Shown here: one piece after another, positions 5,728-7,019 of the stretch
Layout of the letters: every line of letters begins with the position of its first letter
Position numbering within the stretch: position 1 is the first letter of the stretch
Origin: Porticoccaceae bacterium
GTDB lineage: Bacteria; Pseudomonadota; Gammaproteobacteria; Pseudomonadales; Porticoccaceae
Assembly: GCA_002692165.1 (NCBI GenBank)
Contig: NZJL01000093.1
Coordinates: 1 to 7,019 of the forward strand
Reading direction: 5' to 3'
Length of the DNA: 7,019 bases
Program-made: the position numbers and the translations under genes
Notes under the pieces: model-generated
Told to the model about the DNA's origin: nothing
What the model saw: only the letters and a program-made list of their open reading frames with translations
The model's database searches: none

Positions 5728-7019
5728 ATGCCGATTTTAAGTAACACTCGCAAGAATGTGGATGTGGTAGTGGTCGGTTCTGGTGCAGCCGGAAGTGCCA
5801 TAGCTGCAAAAATGGCTGCCGCGGGCCAGTCGGTGGTGTTACTTGAGGCTGGACCGGAGCGAAGCCTATCTGATCTTGTAAGCTCACAAATTTGGGCACG
5901 CAAACTCAAGTGGTCCGGATCACATGTTGAAGAAGCTGGAAATCACACGGTCAATCACGGTTTTAATGCGGGATTTGGATCAGGAGGATCCGCATTGCAT
6001 CACTATGGAGTTTGGCCCCGATTGCATGAGAATGACTTTAATGTTCGCTCCAGATACGGGAGGGGCTTAGATTGGCCAATAAACTATGACGACCTCCGGC
6101 CTTACTATGATGAAGTTCAAGCGGATTTGGGATTGAGTGGAGATGCAAAGTCGGAAGTTTGGCGACCTCCGGGCGAACCTTATCCAATGCCCCCGCTTCC
6201 TATTTTCAAACAGGGCGAAGTCATCGCGGCAGGTTTTGAAAAACTTGGAAAAAAAACCGCTCCGATTCCAATGGCAATTAATAGTCAGGTTTTTAATGGC
6301 AAACCTCCTTGCTCTTTCGATGGTTGGTGTGATGCCGGTTGTCCCATCGGCGCACTCAAGAATCCGCTAGTAATTCACTTGGCCGAAGCAAAACGCCTTG
6401 GAGTCGATATAAGGTATGGATCCCAGGTAAGTCGGATTATTGCCGGAGAACGAGCGAAAAAAGAAATCAATGCCATCGAATATTATGATAATACCGGAGA
6501 GCCCCACAAATTAAACACAAAAACGATAGTCCTTGCGGCCTATACCGTCCAGACAGCCAGGATTCTCTTAAATTCTGAATGGTCAGATGGAATCAAATTA
6601 GGAAACGAATCTGGCAATCTAGGTAAATACCTTACCACCCATCCCGGCATTTCCGTGTTCGGCCTCTTTAAAGATGAAACAGACCCTCATTTTGGGCCAA
6701 CGGGCGGACAGTTGATATCTCAAGATGCATATGAAAAAAAAGATTTTGTTAATGGCGCCTTTGGGTCTTATCAATGGCTAATCGCAAACGCTCTAAAGGT
6801 CAATGATTACGCAGGTTATGCAATCACCCGACCTGATATGTTTGGTAGAAAGATGAAAGCATTTTTGGAGAAAGCGTCTCGGCACGTCGGAAATATGTTA
6901 TGCATCGCAGAGGACAGCTCGTCCTTCGAAAACCAAATTACTCTGAGCTCACATAAGGATAAGTTTGGCATACCATTGGCCAGTACTATTCATGATTCTG
7001 GCCCAGAGCAAGACAAATT
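5728..7019 (+). CDS. GMC-family FAD dehydrogenase, catalytic subunit (3' end beyond window)
   Basis: An open frame of 430 codons running off the window end; family members are about 530-590 residues, so roughly 100-160 are missing. GAGAG (5715-5719) lies 8 bases before the ATG, inside the end of the previous gene. The N-terminus is a Rossmann FAD site: 'VVVVGSGAAGSA' (13-24) with Glu40 ending the second strand. Residues 82-94 ('GFGSGGSALHHYG') and the 'LDWPINYDDLRPYYDEV' segment are typical of gluconate, sorbitol and FAD-glucose dehydrogenases. Cys195, Cys201 and Cys205, followed by 'PIGAL', form a C-x5-C-x3-C motif. The usual 'AANGIET'-like motif is replaced by 'AAYTVQT' (270-276). No signal peptide is present, so export on the Tat-tagged small subunit is likely. 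It probably oxidises an alcohol or sugar in the periplasm. The catalytic His/Asn pair lies in the missing part, so activity cannot be judged. Confidence 0.9.
   Translation, partial: MPILSNTRKNVDVVVVGSGAAGSAIAAKMAAAGQSVVLLEAGPERSLSDLVSSQIWARKLKWSGSHVEEAGNHTVNHGFNAGFGSGGSALHHYGVWPRLHENDFNVRSRYGRGLDWPINYDDLRPYYDEVQADLGLSGDAKSEVWRPPGEPYPMPPLPIFKQGEVIAAGFEKLGKKTAPIPMAINSQVFNGKPPCSFDGWCDAGCPIGALKNPLVIHLAEAKRLGVDIRYGSQVSRIIAGERAKKEINAIEYYDNTGEPHKLNTKTIVLAAYTVQTARILLNSEWSDGIKLGNESGNLGKYLTTHPGISVFGLFKDETDPHFGPTGGQLISQDAYEKKDFVNGAFGSYQWLIANALKVNDYAGYAITRPDMFGRKMKAFLEKASRHVGNMLCIAEDSSSFENQITLSSHKDKFGIPLASTIHDSGPEQDK

Noticed and set aside
5604..5909. Open frame on the minus strand across the subunit-3 / GMC junction
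   Set aside because: It lies opposite two well-supported genes, and its product shows no recognisable family features; it is a shadow frame.

Overview
This window looks like a catabolic locus from a Gram-negative, probably marine, proteobacterium. I favour a gammaproteobacterium, but the sequence does not settle the lineage. The evidence is an 823-residue TonB-dependent outer-membrane receptor with the 'EEVVVTAQKR' start common in marine gammaproteobacteria and sphingomonads, a Tat-exported dehydrogenase small subunit, mid-range GC content, and flavin enzymes typical of such genomes. No rRNA, tRNA, CRISPR array, transposase or phage gene was seen.

Layout. The left part (1-1159) holds two genes on the minus strand. 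One is a small VOC (glyoxalase-fold) protein, starting at 561 behind a strong Shine-Dalgarno. The other is a MaoC-like hotdog-fold protein with the hydratase D-x4-H pair. Between them (562-709) is a sigma-70-like promoter for the VOC gene, with a dyad over its -10 box. A 358-base divergent intergenic region (1160-1517) follows, with a direct repeat next to the MaoC start, a promoter-like pair facing right and a small hairpin in the presumed leader. The right part (1518 to the window end) is a tight plus-strand series of four genes: a luciferase-like flavin monooxygenase (TTG start), the TonB-dependent receptor, a gluconate-2-dehydrogenase subunit-3-like protein with a twin-arginine signal (GTG start or an internal ATG), and a GMC-family FAD dehydrogenase cut by the window end after 430 codons. 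Gaps are 34, 8 and 1 base, so co-transcription is likely.

How they may work together. The receptor would bring a substrate across the outer membrane. The GMC/subunit-3 pair would oxidise an alcohol group in the periplasm, with the GMC subunit probably exported on its Tat-tagged partner. The luciferase-like enzyme would oxygenate a product in the cytoplasm. The divergent MaoC-like and VOC proteins may handle later intermediates. The substrate cannot be read from the sequence. The most informative details are a C-x5-C-x3-C motif in the GMC protein that matches the iron-sulfur ligand spacing known from bacterial FAD-glucose dehydrogenase, and an altered FAD-domain motif in the same protein. No electron-accepting cytochrome c, flavin reductase or regulator is visible; any of these could lie beyond the window edges.
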